64,000 nt of DNA, taken from Enterobacteriaceae endosymbiont of Donacia simplex. Lineage in GTDB: Bacteria; Pseudomonadota; Gammaproteobacteria; Enterobacterales; Enterobacteriaceae. Below the pieces are notes generated by a model. The model worked only from the letters and a program-made list of their open reading frames with translations, did not search any database and was not told the origin of the DNA. Of this stretch, positions 51,406 to 61,478 are shown in pieces. Position numbers and translations under genes: made by a program. Location of the stretch: positions 1,981 through 65,980 of the forward strand of contig NZ_CP046192.1 in NCBI RefSeq assembly GCF_012568645.1, given 5' to 3'. How positions within the stretch are numbered: position 1 is the stretch's first letter; every line of letters begins with the position of its first letter.

Positions 51406-52344
51406 ATGAATAATATATCTAAACAAATTTATTTTAAAGAAAAGAAAAATGAATATAATAAATTAATAAAAAAAGCTACAAATTTAGCAATTTTATTATC
51501 TTTAACATTATTAACACTAAAACTATTAGCTTGGTGGCAAACAAAATCAATAAGTATGCTTGCTGCTTGTGTAGATTCCTTAGTAGATATTACTTCTTCA
51601 TCAATTAATTTATTAATTATATATTATTCTTTACAACCTGCTGATGTAGAACATACATTTGGTCATGGTAAAGCTGAAGCATTATCTGCTTTAACACAAA
51701 GTATATTTATTTGTATTACAGCAATATTTCTTTTTTTAAATAGTTTAAAATATATATCTCATCCTACAAAAATATATTATCCAGTAATAGGCATATTAGT
51801 TATAATAATTTCATTTTTTTTAACTTTAATATTAGTTCTTTTTCAAAAAAAAGTAATAGCTAAAACGAATAGTCAAGCTACTCATGCTGACATGATGCAT
51901 TATGAATCAGATATTTTAATTAATAGTGCAATTTTATTAGCTTTAATTTTAAATTATTTTAATATAAAACAAGCAGATTCTTTAATAGCATTAATTATAA
52001 GTATATTTATTTTTTATAATGCTTTTAAAGTAGGATATAAAGCAATACAATCTCTATTAGATAGATCTTTACCAGAAAATGAAAAAAAAATTATAATAGA
52101 TTTAATTACTTCTTGGCCTAAAGTAAAAGGAGCACATCAATTAAAAACCAGACAATCTGGTCCTACACGTTTTATACAACTTCATTTAGTATTAGAAGAT
52201 AATTTACCTTTATTAGAATCACATTCAATTGCAAAAAAAATAGAAAACGCTCTAAATAAAAAATTTCCTTATTCAGATATAATTATACATCAAGATCCAT
52301 ATTCTATAGTTTCTAAAAAATATAAAGGTTTTTTTAAAAATTAA
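51406..52344 (+). CDS. fieF: Cation diffusion facilitator FieF (ferrous iron/zinc efflux)
   Basis: FieF exports Fe2+ and Zn2+ across the inner membrane using the proton gradient. It has 312 residues (E. coli 300) with six membrane helices. The metal site of helix 2 is DSLVD and that of helix 5 is in [10 protein letters not shown] with its His and Asp. [12 protein letters not shown] and the cytoplasmic [18 protein letters not shown] plus [14 protein letters not shown] are also typical. It precedes pfkA, as in E. coli (yiiP-pfkA). Confidence 0.95.
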   Translation: MNNISKQIYFKEKKNEYNKLIKKATNLAILLSLTLLTLKLLAWWQTKSISMLAACVDSLVDITSSSINLLIIYYSLQPADVEHTFGHGKAEALSALTQSIFICITAIFLFLNSLKYISHPTKIYYPVIGILVIIISFFLTLILVLFQKKVIAKTNSQATHADMMHYESDILINSAILLALILNYFNIKQADSLIALIISIFIFYNAFKVGYKAIQSLLDRSLPENEKKIIIDLITSWPKVKGAHQLKTRQSGPTRFIQLHLVLEDNLPLLESHSIAKKIENALNKKFPYSDIIIHQDPYSIVSKKYKGFFKN

Positions 52345-52384
52345 TTTTATTAATAAAATATCATATATTTTAATGAGGTATCAT

Positions 52385-53347
52385 ATGATTAAAAAAATTG
52401 GTGTACTTACAAGTGGTGGAGATGCTCCGGGAATGAATGCTGCTATTAGAGGTGTTGTGAGAACAGCAATAGGTTATAATATTGAAGTTTTTGGAATATA
52501 TAATGGTTATTTAGGATTATATAATAATAATATTATTCAATTAAATAGATTTAGTGTATCTGATATTATTAATAAAGGAGGTACCTTTTTAGGATCTGCT
52601 CGTTTTACTCAATTTAAAAATAAAAAAGTACGTTCTGTCGCTATAAATAACATGAAAAAACATGGTATTAATGCATTAGTTGTAATAGGAGGAGATGGTA
52701 CATACATGGGAGCTAAATTATTAACAGAAATGGGTTTTCCATGTATAGGAATTCCAGGAACAATTGATAATGATGTTGCAGGTACTGATTATAGTATAGG
52801 TTATTCTACCGCTTTAGAAACTGTTGTTCAAGCTATAGATAAATTACGAGATACTTCTACTTCTCATCAAAGAATATCTATTGTTGAAATTATGGGTAGA
52901 CATTGTGGTGATTTAACATTATCAGCAGCTATTGCTGGAGGTTGTGAATTTATAGTTTTACCAGAAATTAATTATAATCAAGAAGATTTGGTAAAAGAAA
53001 TAAAATTAGGTATAAAAAAAGGTAAAAAACATGCAATAGTATTGATTACAGAATTTATTTGTGATATTAATAAACTAGCTAAATTTATCCAAACTAAAAT
53101 TAAACGTGAAACTAGAACTACAGTTTTAGGATATATCCAAAGAGGAGGTTCTCCTGTTGCATATGATCGTATTTTAGGTTCTCAAATGGGTTCTTTTGCA
53201 GTTGAATTATTATATAAAGGATATGGTGGAAGGTGTATAGGTATTCAAAATAATCAAATGATTCATCATGATATTATTGATGCTATTTTAAATATGAAAA
53301 AAATTTTTAAAAAAGATTTATTAGATATTGCTAAAAAATTATATTAA
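52385..53347 (+). CDS. pfkA: 6-phosphofructokinase I
   Basis: PfkA phosphorylates fructose 6-phosphate with ATP, the committed step of glycolysis. The ATG at 52385 gives 320 residues, exactly E. coli, with GAGG seven bases upstream; an ATG four codons earlier overlaps that site and is less likely. [37 protein letters not shown] with the catalytic Asp, [10 protein letters not shown] and [13 protein letters not shown] are present. Glycolytic enzymes are usual CsrA targets, and csrA is in the window. Confidence 0.97.
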   Translation: MIKKIGVLTSGGDAPGMNAAIRGVVRTAIGYNIEVFGIYNGYLGLYNNNIIQLNRFSVSDIINKGGTFLGSARFTQFKNKKVRSVAINNMKKHGINALVVIGGDGTYMGAKLLTEMGFPCIGIPGTIDNDVAGTDYSIGYSTALETVVQAIDKLRDTSTSHQRISIVEIMGRHCGDLTLSAAIAGGCEFIVLPEINYNQEDLVKEIKLGIKKGKKHAIVLITEFICDINKLAKFIQTKIKRETRTTVLGYIQRGGSPVAYDRILGSQMGSFAVELLYKGYGGRCIGIQNNQMIHHDIIDAILNMKKIFKKDLLDIAKKLY

Positions 53348-53368
53348 TTATCTAAAAAGAGATAGAAT

Positions 53369-53665
53369 ATGTATAACATAAAATTTTTAAAAAGAGTACA
53401 AACAGGTAAAAAGTTTAGTAGACGTTTAAGAATAAATAATCAATTTCCAGCCATAATTTATGGGAAAAAAAAAAAAGAAGTACCTATAATTTTAAATAAT
53501 AATGATGTAGTTAACATTAATTTTAAAAAAATTTTGAAAAAAAAATGTGATATAATTAATTTGATAGATGAAAAAGAAAAAATTTATAAAGTGAATATTA
53601 TTGATATTCAATATCATCCTTTTAAAAATACTAAAATATACCATATAGATTTTTTATTTATATAA
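53369..53665 (+). CDS. rplY: 50S ribosomal protein L25
   Basis: L25 binds 5S rRNA in the large subunit. It has 98 residues (E. coli 94, the short form without a CTC tail). SRRLRINNQFPAIIYGKK (18-35) and the end IIDIQYHPFKNTKIYHIDFLF match the family. A run of 12 A inside codons 32-36 is slippage-prone. It lies 21 bp after pfkA, a junction not found in E. coli. Confidence 0.95.
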   Translation: MYNIKFLKRVQTGKKFSRRLRINNQFPAIIYGKKKKEVPIILNNNDVVNINFKKILKKKCDIINLIDEKEKIYKVNIIDIQYHPFKNTKIYHIDFLFI

Positions 53666-53726
53666 TAATTTTTTATTTATAAAATATTTTTTCTAAAATA
53701 CCTAATCAAGTATATTAATTTTAATA

Positions 53727-54503
53727 TTATATTTCTAATACGTCATTCATATTATATATACCTGATTTTTTGTTATTAAGCCAAATAGCTGCCTTAATCG
53801 CGCCTTTTGCAAAAGGAATTCTGTTAGATGCTTTATGAATTAATTCTATTTGTTCTCCAATAAAAGAAAATAAAATATTATGTTCTCCATATAAATCAGC
53901 AGCTCTAATAGAGTGACATGTAATTTTTTTTAAAATATTAAATTTTTTGTAAGTTTGAATAATAGTATTTTGTAATGATAAAGCAGTTCCTGATGGTAAA
54001 TCTATTTTTTTTTTATGATGTTTTTCTATTATATCTATATCTAAATTATTTATTTGTTTATTTTTACATAAAATTGTAATTATATTTTCTATTATTTTTG
54101 ATAAAATATTTATACCTTGACTAAAATTAGAAGATAAAATAACAGCTATATTTTTTGATATTTTTCTAATTATTAGTTTTTGTTTTTGAGTAAAACCTGT
54201 GGTTCCAATAACAATTTTTTTATTATATTTTTCACAAATATTTATATTTTTTAATGTTGTTTGTGGATTTGTAAAATCTATTAAAATATCAAATCTATCT
54301 ATAATATCTATTATATTAGATTTAATATCTAAAAAATTAGATTTATATAAAATTTTATTTACATTTTTTAGAGATGTTTCACTTTCTGTAACTCCATTTA
54401 ATAAAATATTATTTGTTTTTTCTTTATTTAGTACTCTTAAAATATTTTGACCCATACGACCATTAATGCCTGATACAGCTAACCGAATTTGATTATTTTT
54501 CAT
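53727..54503 (-). CDS. dapB: 4-hydroxy-tetrahydrodipicolinate reductase
   Basis: DapB reduces hydroxy-tetrahydrodipicolinate with NAD(P)H, the step after DapA. It has 258 residues (E. coli 273). The nucleotide-binding loop is SGINGRMGQNI (10-20), followed by DFTNPQTT, GTTGFTQKQ, NFSQGINILSK, EKHHKKKIDLPSGTAL with catalytic His and Lys, and RIPFAKGAIKAA. It lies 15 bp after lspA. fkpB, ispH and rihC, which separate them in E. coli, are absent here. Confidence 0.97.
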   Translation of the reverse strand: MKNNQIRLAVSGINGRMGQNILRVLNKEKTNNILLNGVTESETSLKNVNKILYKSNFLDIKSNIIDIIDRFDILIDFTNPQTTLKNINICEKYNKKIVIGTTGFTQKQKLIIRKISKNIAVILSSNFSQGINILSKIIENIITILCKNKQINNLDIDIIEKHHKKKIDLPSGTALSLQNTIIQTYKKFNILKKITCHSIRAADLYGEHNILFSFIGEQIELIHKASNRIPFAKGAIKAAIWLNNKKSGIYNMNDVLEI

Positions 54504-54518
54504 ATAAAAACCTATATA

Positions 54519-55019
54519 TTATTTTAATATTTTAAAATTATCTTTTATAATTAATATTATACCAATAAAAATTAAAATATCTGCAATATTAAAAATAGGA
54601 AAATGATGATTTAATATATGTATATCTATAAAATCTATCACAAAACCATATTTAATTCTATTAATTAAATTACTTAATATTCCACTAAATATAATAGTAT
54701 AAGATAATTGATTACAATTTTTTTTAATAAAAATTAATATCATTAATATTATTAATATAATAATATTAATTGTTATTAAAAAATAATTAATATTTTTAAA
54801 ATTTTTTAAAAAACCAAAAATAATACCATAATTTCGTAAATAAATAAAATTTAAATAAGAACAAATATAATAAAATTTATATAGTTTTATTTTTTTTATT
54901 ATTAAATTTTTACTAAAAAAATCTATTAAAATTAATAATAAAAAATATATATTTAATATTTTTATTTTTTTTTTAATTATTTTAAGAAAAATGTTAAATA
55001 AATAAACGAGTTTCACCAT
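54519..55019 (-). CDS. lspA: Lipoprotein signal peptidase
   Basis: LspA cleaves signal peptides of diacylglyceryl-modified prolipoproteins, such as BamB (34447). It has 166 residues (E. coli 164) and four membrane segments. DFFSKNLI (33-40), LRNYGIIFGFL, and the catalytic aspartates Asp129 (FVIDFID) and Asp147 (FNIAD) are kept. The conserved GNLxDR segment reads SNLINR, so the Asp is Asn120 here. Its ATG lies within the 3' end of ileS (26-base overlap). The ileS-lspA order equals E. coli. Confidence 0.93.
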   Translation of the reverse strand: MVKLVYLFNIFLKIIKKKIKILNIYFLLLILIDFFSKNLIIKKIKLYKFYYICSYLNFIYLRNYGIIFGFLKNFKNINYFLITINIIILIILMILIFIKKNCNQLSYTIIFSGILSNLINRIKYGFVIDFIDIHILNHHFPIFNIADILIFIGIILIIKDNFKILK

Positions 55020-57780
55020 TACCTATTGTATTTAATCTACAACGATCACAAATATCATTAATTATATTTTTATAATAATACCAACAACGTTTACATTTAA
55101 AATATTTTGATTTAGTAATTTTAAAACTTTTTATTAATTTATTTGTAGACATTTGTAGTTCTTCATAAATAGAAATATTAGATACTAATAATAAAAAACG
55201 TAATTCTGAACCTAACATTATCAATTTTTTATAAATGTTTTTATTTACAAAAACAGTAATATTAGCTTCTAAAGAACTACCTATAATTTTTTTATTTCTT
55301 GCATATTCAATAATTTTATTTATTTTATTTTTAAAAATAAAAATTTCATTCCAATATTCATTATTCATTATACAATTTAATGGTAAATAAAATAATTTAG
55401 AATACCATTCTTCTGTAAAAATATATTTAGATCTTGTTCCAGGAATATAATTCCAAATTTCATGTGCTGTAAAAGATAATATTGGTGTTATCCATCTTAC
55501 TAAAGATTCAAGAATCATATATAAAGATATTTGACAACTTAATCTTTCTATACTCAATTTTTTAAATGTATATTGTCTATCTTTTATAATATCAAAATAA
55601 ATTGAACCTAAATCTATAGAACAAAATTGCATAATTTCTTGAACTACATTTTGTATATTATATTCATTATAATATTTTATAATTTTATTTTGTGTGATTT
55701 TTGTCTTATGTATAATCCATTTATCTAAAACTAACATTTGTTCTATTTTAATTGTATTTTTTTCTGGTATAAAATTATTTAGATTAGATAATAAAAATCT
55801 AACTGTATTTCGAATACGTCTATAAATTTCTGTAATTCTTTTTAAAATATTCGAGGAAATATTTATTTCATTAGTATAATCTGTAGAAGCTACCCATAAT
55901 CTTAAAATATCACTACCTAAAGTATTTACTATACTCTGAGGTTTAATAATATTACCTAAAGATTTAGACATTTTTTTTCCCTTTTCATCAACAGTAAATC
56001 CATGACTTATTACTGTTTTATATGGAGCATCATTATGTATTGCTGTTGAAATAATTAATGAAGAAATAAACCAACCTCTATATTGATCATTACCTTCTAA
56101 ATATACATCAATTTTATTTTTTTTAAATTTTTTAATTTGTTTAATAATTGAATTATAAGTAGATCCAGAATCAAACCAAACATCTAATACGTCTATAACT
56201 TTTTCATATAAAATAGCATCTTTACCTAAAAATTCATTAATATTTAAATCCCACCATGCTTGTATACCTTTTTTTTCAATCATACAAGCTACTTTTTCAA
56301 TAAATTTTAAAGAATTAATATGTATTTTTTGTGTTTTTTTATGAATAAATAAAGGAATCGGGATTCCCCAAATTCTTTGTCTAGAAATACACCAATCAGG
56401 TCTTTTATCTAACATTAAAAACATTCTTTTATAACCCCAATCAGGTATCCAATTTACTTTTTTTATTACTTTTTTTGCTAAATTTCTAAGATTTTTCTTA
56501 TCTATACTAATAAACCATTGTGGTGTAGATATATATATGATTTGTGTTTTATGGCGCCAACAATATGGATAATTATGTATATAATTTTCTAATAAGAATA
56601 ATGTGTTTGTTTTTGTTAAAATTTTTATAATTATTTCTTTAGAAGAAAAGATGCTAATTTTATCTAAATTAGGATGTACACCTTTTATAAAAAATCCTTT
56701 TTCATCTATAATATTTTCTAAACATTTTATATTATTTTGATAACATATCTTATAATCTTCTAATCCATGATTAGGAGCCATATGAACAATTCCAGTACCT
56801 GATTTTTCAGAAACATAATCACTTATAATTACAGAAGAAATTTTATTATTAATCGGGTTTTTTATTAATATATTTTTTAAATATTTACCTTTTATTTCTA
56901 ATAAAATTTTCCATGTTATAATTTTTGCTTTATTCATAATTATATTAACCAAATTTTTGGCTATTATAATAATATTTTTCTTATTAATTTTAATTAATTG
57001 ATAAGATGTTGTATAATTTACTGCAATTGCTCTATTTGCTGGTATAGTCCATGGTGTTGTAGTCCATATTAAAAATGAAATATTATAATTTTTTATTTCT
57101 ATATTTAAAATTTTTTTAAAAAAATTAATATTTATTATGTTAAACATAACATAACATGTTAATGTTTTTTTTTTAACATAATTAACTTCAGCTTCTGCTA
57201 AAGAAGAAAGACATTTTGTACACCAATATACTGGTTTTTTACCTTTATATATATAATTATTTTTAATAACTTTCCCTAAAGTACGAACAATATTTGCTTC
57301 TGTTTTAAAATCCATTGTTAAATAAGGATTTATCCAATCGGCAAATATTCCTAATCTTATAAAATCTTTTTTTTGTTTTTCAATTTGTTTAAAAGCATAT
57401 TCTCTACATTTAATTCTAAATTTTTTTTTAGAAATTTTTTTATTTTGTTTTTTTAAAATTTCTTCTACTTTTTGTTCTATAGGTAAACCATGACAATCCC
57501 ATCCAGGAATAAAAGAAGTATAATATCCATCCATATTTTTAAATTTTATAATAATATCTTTTAAAATTTTATTAAAAGCATGCCCAATATGAATATTACC
57601 ATTGGCATATGGTGGTCCATCATGTAAAATAAATATTTTTTTATTTTTTTTTATATTTAGTATTTTTTTATATACATTATCTTTTTCCCATTGTTTTAAT
57701 GTAATTAATTCATTTTCCGTTAAACATGCTTTCATTGGAAATTTTGTTTTTGGTAAATTTAAACTAAATTTATTTTTCAT
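54994..57780 (-). CDS. ileS: Isoleucyl-tRNA synthetase
   Basis: IleRS charges tRNA-Ile and hydrolyses mischarged valine. It has 928 residues (E. coli 938). The HIGH motif is in HDGPPYANGNIHIGHAFNK (53-71), WDCHGLPIE follows, and KMSKS is present as GKKMSKSLGN near 600. The CP1 editing domain has TTTPWTIPANRAIAV and the later GTGIVHMAPNHGLEDY. The C-terminal zinc finger CKRCWYYYKNIINDICDRC is intact. ribF, which precedes it in E. coli, is missing. Isoleucine codons are exceptionally abundant in this genome. Confidence 0.98.
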   Translation of the reverse strand: MKNKFSLNLPKTKFPMKACLTENELITLKQWEKDNVYKKILNIKKNKKIFILHDGPPYANGNIHIGHAFNKILKDIIIKFKNMDGYYTSFIPGWDCHGLPIEQKVEEILKKQNKKISKKKFRIKCREYAFKQIEKQKKDFIRLGIFADWINPYLTMDFKTEANIVRTLGKVIKNNYIYKGKKPVYWCTKCLSSLAEAEVNYVKKKTLTCYVMFNIININFFKKILNIEIKNYNISFLIWTTTPWTIPANRAIAVNYTTSYQLIKINKKNIIIIAKNLVNIIMNKAKIITWKILLEIKGKYLKNILIKNPINNKISSVIISDYVSEKSGTGIVHMAPNHGLEDYKICYQNNIKCLENIIDEKGFFIKGVHPNLDKISIFSSKEIIIKILTKTNTLFLLENYIHNYPYCWRHKTQIIYISTPQWFISIDKKNLRNLAKKVIKKVNWIPDWGYKRMFLMLDKRPDWCISRQRIWGIPIPLFIHKKTQKIHINSLKFIEKVACMIEKKGIQAWWDLNINEFLGKDAILYEKVIDVLDVWFDSGSTYNSIIKQIKKFKKNKIDVYLEGNDQYRGWFISSLIISTAIHNDAPYKTVISHGFTVDEKGKKMSKSLGNIIKPQSIVNTLGSDILRLWVASTDYTNEINISSNILKRITEIYRRIRNTVRFLLSNLNNFIPEKNTIKIEQMLVLDKWIIHKTKITQNKIIKYYNEYNIQNVVQEIMQFCSIDLGSIYFDIIKDRQYTFKKLSIERLSCQISLYMILESLVRWITPILSFTAHEIWNYIPGTRSKYIFTEEWYSKLFYLPLNCIMNNEYWNEIFIFKNKINKIIEYARNKKIIGSSLEANITVFVNKNIYKKLIMLGSELRFLLLVSNISIYEELQMSTNKLIKSFKITKSKYFKCKRCWYYYKNIINDICDRCRLNTIGNGETRLFI

Positions 57781-57929
57781 ACTAATTATCTTTAATTCAT
57801 TACTATGTTAATAAAAATTAATAAATATAAATTTTATTTATACATAGATATTATATATAATAATATTTTATGTAAATAAATAATTTTATAAAAAATAAAA
57901 ATTATTCATACAATTAAAAAGGTTGTTAT

Positions 57930-58193
57930 ATGGCGAATATAAAATCAGCTAAAAAAAGAATTTTAAAATCAGAAAAACAAAGAAAACATAATATTAACTA
58001 TCGTTCAATGTTAAAAACATTTATTAAGAAAGTTAATAATGCTATTTTACATAAAAATATAAAATTATCAAAAAAAAATTTTCAAATAATGCAATCTATT
58101 ATTGATAAACAAGTACAAAAAAAATTAATTCATAAAAATAAAGCATCACGTTATAAATCTAGATTATATAATAAAATTATTAATCTTACTTAA
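57930..58193 (+). CDS. rpsT: 30S ribosomal protein S20
   Basis: S20 is a helical primary 16S-binding protein. It has 87 residues, the E. coli length. MANIKSAKKRILKSEKQRKH at the start, the RSMLKTFIKKV segment, and GLIHKNKASRYKSRL-like LIHKNKASRYKSRLYNKI are typical. An AAAAAGG ribosome site precedes the ATG. It is divergent from ileS, with ribF lost between them relative to E. coli. Confidence 0.97.
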   Translation: MANIKSAKKRILKSEKQRKHNINYRSMLKTFIKKVNNAILHKNIKLSKKNFQIMQSIIDKQVQKKLIHKNKASRYKSRLYNKIINLT

Positions 58194-58231
58194 TTAAAAT
58201 TAATTTAATAATAATTGTTAAAATTAAAATA

Positions 58232-58567
58232 ATGGATATTAACTCAAAAAATATTTCTATCTCTTTAACAAAGAGAGCTGTAAATAAAATAAAAAAATTA
58301 TATTTTAAAAATAGAAATTTTAGAATATTTATTTTAGGTGGAGGATGTAGTGGATTTAAATATGATTTTATTTTAGATAAAAAAATAAAAAAGAATGATA
58401 TTCTTATAAATTTATCAGGTATAAATATTATAATAGATAAAATAAGTATGCAATATTTAAATGGAAGTATTGTTGATTATATAGAAAGTATTGAAGAATC
58501 TAAATTTATTATTAAAAATCCATACATGAAAAATACATGCAGTTGTGGTTCTTCTTTTGATATTTAA
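58232..58567 (+). CDS. erpA: Iron-sulfur cluster insertion protein ErpA
   Basis: ErpA is an A-type carrier that delivers Fe-S clusters to apoproteins, for example IspG, and possibly LeuC here. It has 111 residues (E. coli 114). The cluster cysteines are Cys39 in LGGGCSGFKY and Cys103 and Cys105 in NTCSCGSSFDI. The C terminus resembles ErpA (NPxxKxTCxCGSSF) more than IscA. It lies 38 bp after rpsT in the same direction. Confidence 0.94.
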   Translation: MDINSKNISISLTKRAVNKIKKLYFKNRNFRIFILGGGCSGFKYDFILDKKIKKNDILINLSGINIIIDKISMQYLNGSIVDYIESIEESKFIIKNPYMKNTCSCGSSFDI

Positions 58568-58602
58568 TATAAAAAAATATTTTTATATAAGGAAAAAAAA
58601 TT

Positions 58603-59301
58603 ATGTCTTATACAAAATTAGTATTACTACGTCATGGACAAAGTGAATGGAATAAAAAAAATTTATTTACTGGTTGGCATGACGTTAAATTATCTCCAGA
58701 AGGAAAAATTGAAGCAATACAAGCAGGAAAAATATTAAAAATAAATAATTTTAAATTTGATTATGCATATACTTCTGTTTTAAAAAGAGCAATCCACACT
58801 TTATGGTTAACTTTAAAAGAATTAAATCAACTTTGGATTCCTATTAAAAAAACATGGAGATTAAATGAAAGACATTATGGAAAATTACAAGGAATGAATA
58901 AAAATCAAATTACTCATAAATTTGGTAAAAAAAAAGTACAAGAATGGCGTCGTAGTTTTAAAATTGAACCACCAGCATTATCTACTAATGATATTAGATG
59001 GTCTAGATTTGATGAAAAATATTCTAAATTAGAAGATTATCAATTACCTTTATCAGAAAGTTTATGTAAAACATTAGAACGAGTAATGTATTTATGGAAA
59101 AATAATATATCAACTAAAATTATAAATGGAGAACGAATTCTTATTGTTGCACATGGTAATTCACTAAGAGCTTTAATTAAACATATTGAAAATATTAATG
59201 ATAATGATATTGTTAATTTAAATATTGCTACTGGTATGCCTATAGTTTATGAATTTGATAGTAATTTAAATTATAAAAAAAAATATTATTTAAATAATTA
59301 A
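58603..59301 (+). CDS. gpmA: 2,3-bisphosphoglycerate-dependent phosphoglycerate mutase
   Basis: GpmA interconverts 3- and 2-phosphoglycerate. It has 232 residues (E. coli 250); the C-terminal tail is shortened. The phosphohistidine is His11 in LRHGQSEWN, followed by LFTGWHDVKLS, YTSVLKRAIHTLW, LNERHYGKLQG with the acid Glu, and the second histidine in VAHGNSLRALI. TAAGGAAAA precedes the ATG. It converges with pta across 16 bp. Confidence 0.97.
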   Translation: MSYTKLVLLRHGQSEWNKKNLFTGWHDVKLSPEGKIEAIQAGKILKINNFKFDYAYTSVLKRAIHTLWLTLKELNQLWIPIKKTWRLNERHYGKLQGMNKNQITHKFGKKKVQEWRRSFKIEPPALSTNDIRWSRFDEKYSKLEDYQLPLSESLCKTLERVMYLWKNNISTKIINGERILIVAHGNSLRALIKHIENINDNDIVNLNIATGMPIVYEFDSNLNYKKKYYLNN

Positions 59302-59317
59302 TATATGAAATAATATT

Positions 59318-61441
59318 TTATTTTTTTGTATACTGAGATTGAATAACTGTTACTGCAATTGTATAGATTATATCTTCAATTGATGCACCTCTTGAAAGAT
59401 CATTAATAGGTTTTTTTATACCCTGTAAAATAGGTCCTATAGAAATTATTTTAGATGTTCTTTGTACTGCTTTATAAGTAGTATTACCTGTATTAAGATC
59501 AGGAAATATAATAATATTAGCTTTTCCAGCAACTAAAGATTTTGGTGCTTTATATTTACCAATTTTTTTTACAACAGCAGCATCATATTGCAATGGTCCA
59601 TCTATTATTAAATTTGGTAATTTATTTTGTACTAATTTAGTTGCTTTGTAAACTTTTTCAACTTCAATTCCTTTACTAGAATTACCTGTTGAATAAGAAA
59701 TCATTGCAATTTTAGGTATTAAATCAAATAATTTACTAGTATTAGCTGATTGTATTGCTATTTCAGATAATTGTTTGTAATTAGGATTAGGATTAATTGC
59801 ACAATCTCCATATATTAATACATTTTTATGTAATAACATTATAAATATTGATGAAATTATAGAATATTCTGGTAGAGTTTTAATTATTTGTAATGCTGGT
59901 CTTATAGTTTTTGCTGTTGTTGTATTAGCTCCAGATACTATACCATCAACTTCATTATTTTTTAACATCATAGTTGCTAAAAACATATTATCTTTTAATA
60001 ATTTTATTGCATTATTTTTGTTTAATAATTTATCTTTTCTTATATACATTAATTGTTCTATATAATTATTTCTAATAGAATTAGGATTGATAATATCAAT
60101 ATTTTTTAAATTTATATTATTAATTTTAGCTATGTTAATAATTTCTTTTATTTCACCTAATAATATACATTTAGCTATATTTTTTTGAGAACATATTGAT
60201 GCTGCTTTAAGTATACGTAATTCATTACCCTCTGGTAATAAAATTGTTTTATGAAGTTTATTTGCTTTATTAATTAAATTATATTTGAATAAAAATGGTG
60301 AAATATAAAATTTATAATTTTTAAATTTTTTATTAAAAATATGAGTAGGAATATATAAATTAATATAATTAATTATATTTAATATTAATTTCGAATCATG
60401 AGTAGGGAAATTATTTTTATAAATACTTTTTAATTTTAAATTAATTTCATAAAAATTGTTTTTTGTATATAAAATATATATACCATAATTTTTAATAATT
60501 TTAATAATTTTTTTTATAAATAAATTAAAATTTTTTTGTATACAATTTGTAAATAATATAGCTTTAAAAAAAATGTTTTTAGATAACATATTATTTATTT
60601 TTTTTAAATTTTTATTATCTTTTATAGAAATAATAATTAAAGATTCAGTAAAAAAAAATTTATTTATAAACATTTGTATATTTAAAAAAATAATATATTT
60701 AATATTTGTATATTTAAAATTATCAGATATATTACAATTTAAATATTTACATATAATTTTTAAATCTATTCCAAATACAAAATTTGTTAACCATGGAACA
60801 AAAATATAATTATTTGTATTTAAAGATAATAAATTACAATTTATGATATCTTTTTTTAAAAAAATATTTTTAAATATGTTTATTTTATAAAAAAAAGGAT
60901 TATTATTAATATATTTATCTTTAATAAAAAAAAAGGTATTATTTACTGTTAAATTATGTAATTTTTCTTTAAAAAAATTATTAATAATAGATTTTGTTTT
61001 TTCTAAAGTTTCATTTTTTGAAAATTTAGATGTAACAAAAATAATTTCTGAATTAAATATATTTGCTATATCACAATTTAATTTAAATATTATTTGTTCA
61101 AAACAAAATGGAATTATTCCTTCTATAAAAATAATTTCTGTATTATTTATGTTTTTAAAATATTTTTCTATTATTTTTTCAATAATATTATTATATTCAG
61201 TTTTATTATTTAGTAAATTAAAATCATTAATTTTTAACGAATTGATAGATTTAATATTTAATTTATATTTATTTAAAATATTATTAGTATAATTAATATC
61301 ATAATTTTCTATTTGAGAAATAGGTTTAAAAAATTTACATTTTAATTTTTTATTTTTTATATTATTTAATAATCCAATATTTATACTAGTAAAAAAATGC
61401 ATATCAACATTAACAGGTATGGACATAATTACTTTTAACAT
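59318..61441 (-). CDS. pta: Phosphate acetyltransferase
   Basis: Pta converts acetyl-CoA and phosphate to acetyl phosphate. It has 707 residues (E. coli 714), so all three domains are nominally present. The catalytic C-terminal domain (about 375 onward) is well conserved: TILLPEGNELRILKAA, DGIVSGANTTTAKTIRPALQ, YGDCAINPNPN, SYSTGNSSKG, DGPLQYDAA and FPDLNTGNTTYKAVQR. The N-terminal P-loop-like and DRTGG domains are strongly drifted, Asn/Ile/Lys-rich and barely recognisable apart from the first residues. It is downstream of ackA, as in E. coli (ackA-pta). Confidence 0.95.
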   Translation of the reverse strand: MLKVIMSIPVNVDMHFFTSINIGLLNNIKNKKLKCKFFKPISQIENYDINYTNNILNKYKLNIKSINSLKINDFNLLNNKTEYNNIIEKIIEKYFKNINNTEIIFIEGIIPFCFEQIIFKLNCDIANIFNSEIIFVTSKFSKNETLEKTKSIINNFFKEKLHNLTVNNTFFFIKDKYINNNPFFYKINIFKNIFLKKDIINCNLLSLNTNNYIFVPWLTNFVFGIDLKIICKYLNCNISDNFKYTNIKYIIFLNIQMFINKFFFTESLIIISIKDNKNLKKINNMLSKNIFFKAILFTNCIQKNFNLFIKKIIKIIKNYGIYILYTKNNFYEINLKLKSIYKNNFPTHDSKLILNIINYINLYIPTHIFNKKFKNYKFYISPFLFKYNLINKANKLHKTILLPEGNELRILKAASICSQKNIAKCILLGEIKEIINIAKINNINLKNIDIINPNSIRNNYIEQLMYIRKDKLLNKNNAIKLLKDNMFLATMMLKNNEVDGIVSGANTTTAKTIRPALQIIKTLPEYSIISSIFIMLLHKNVLIYGDCAINPNPNYKQLSEIAIQSANTSKLFDLIPKIAMISYSTGNSSKGIEVEKVYKATKLVQNKLPNLIIDGPLQYDAAVVKKIGKYKAPKSLVAGKANIIIFPDLNTGNTTYKAVQRTSKIISIGPILQGIKKPINDLSRGASIEDIIYTIAVTVIQSQYTKK

Positions 61442-61478
61442 TATTATTCACCTTTTAAAATAAATAATTTTTATAATA

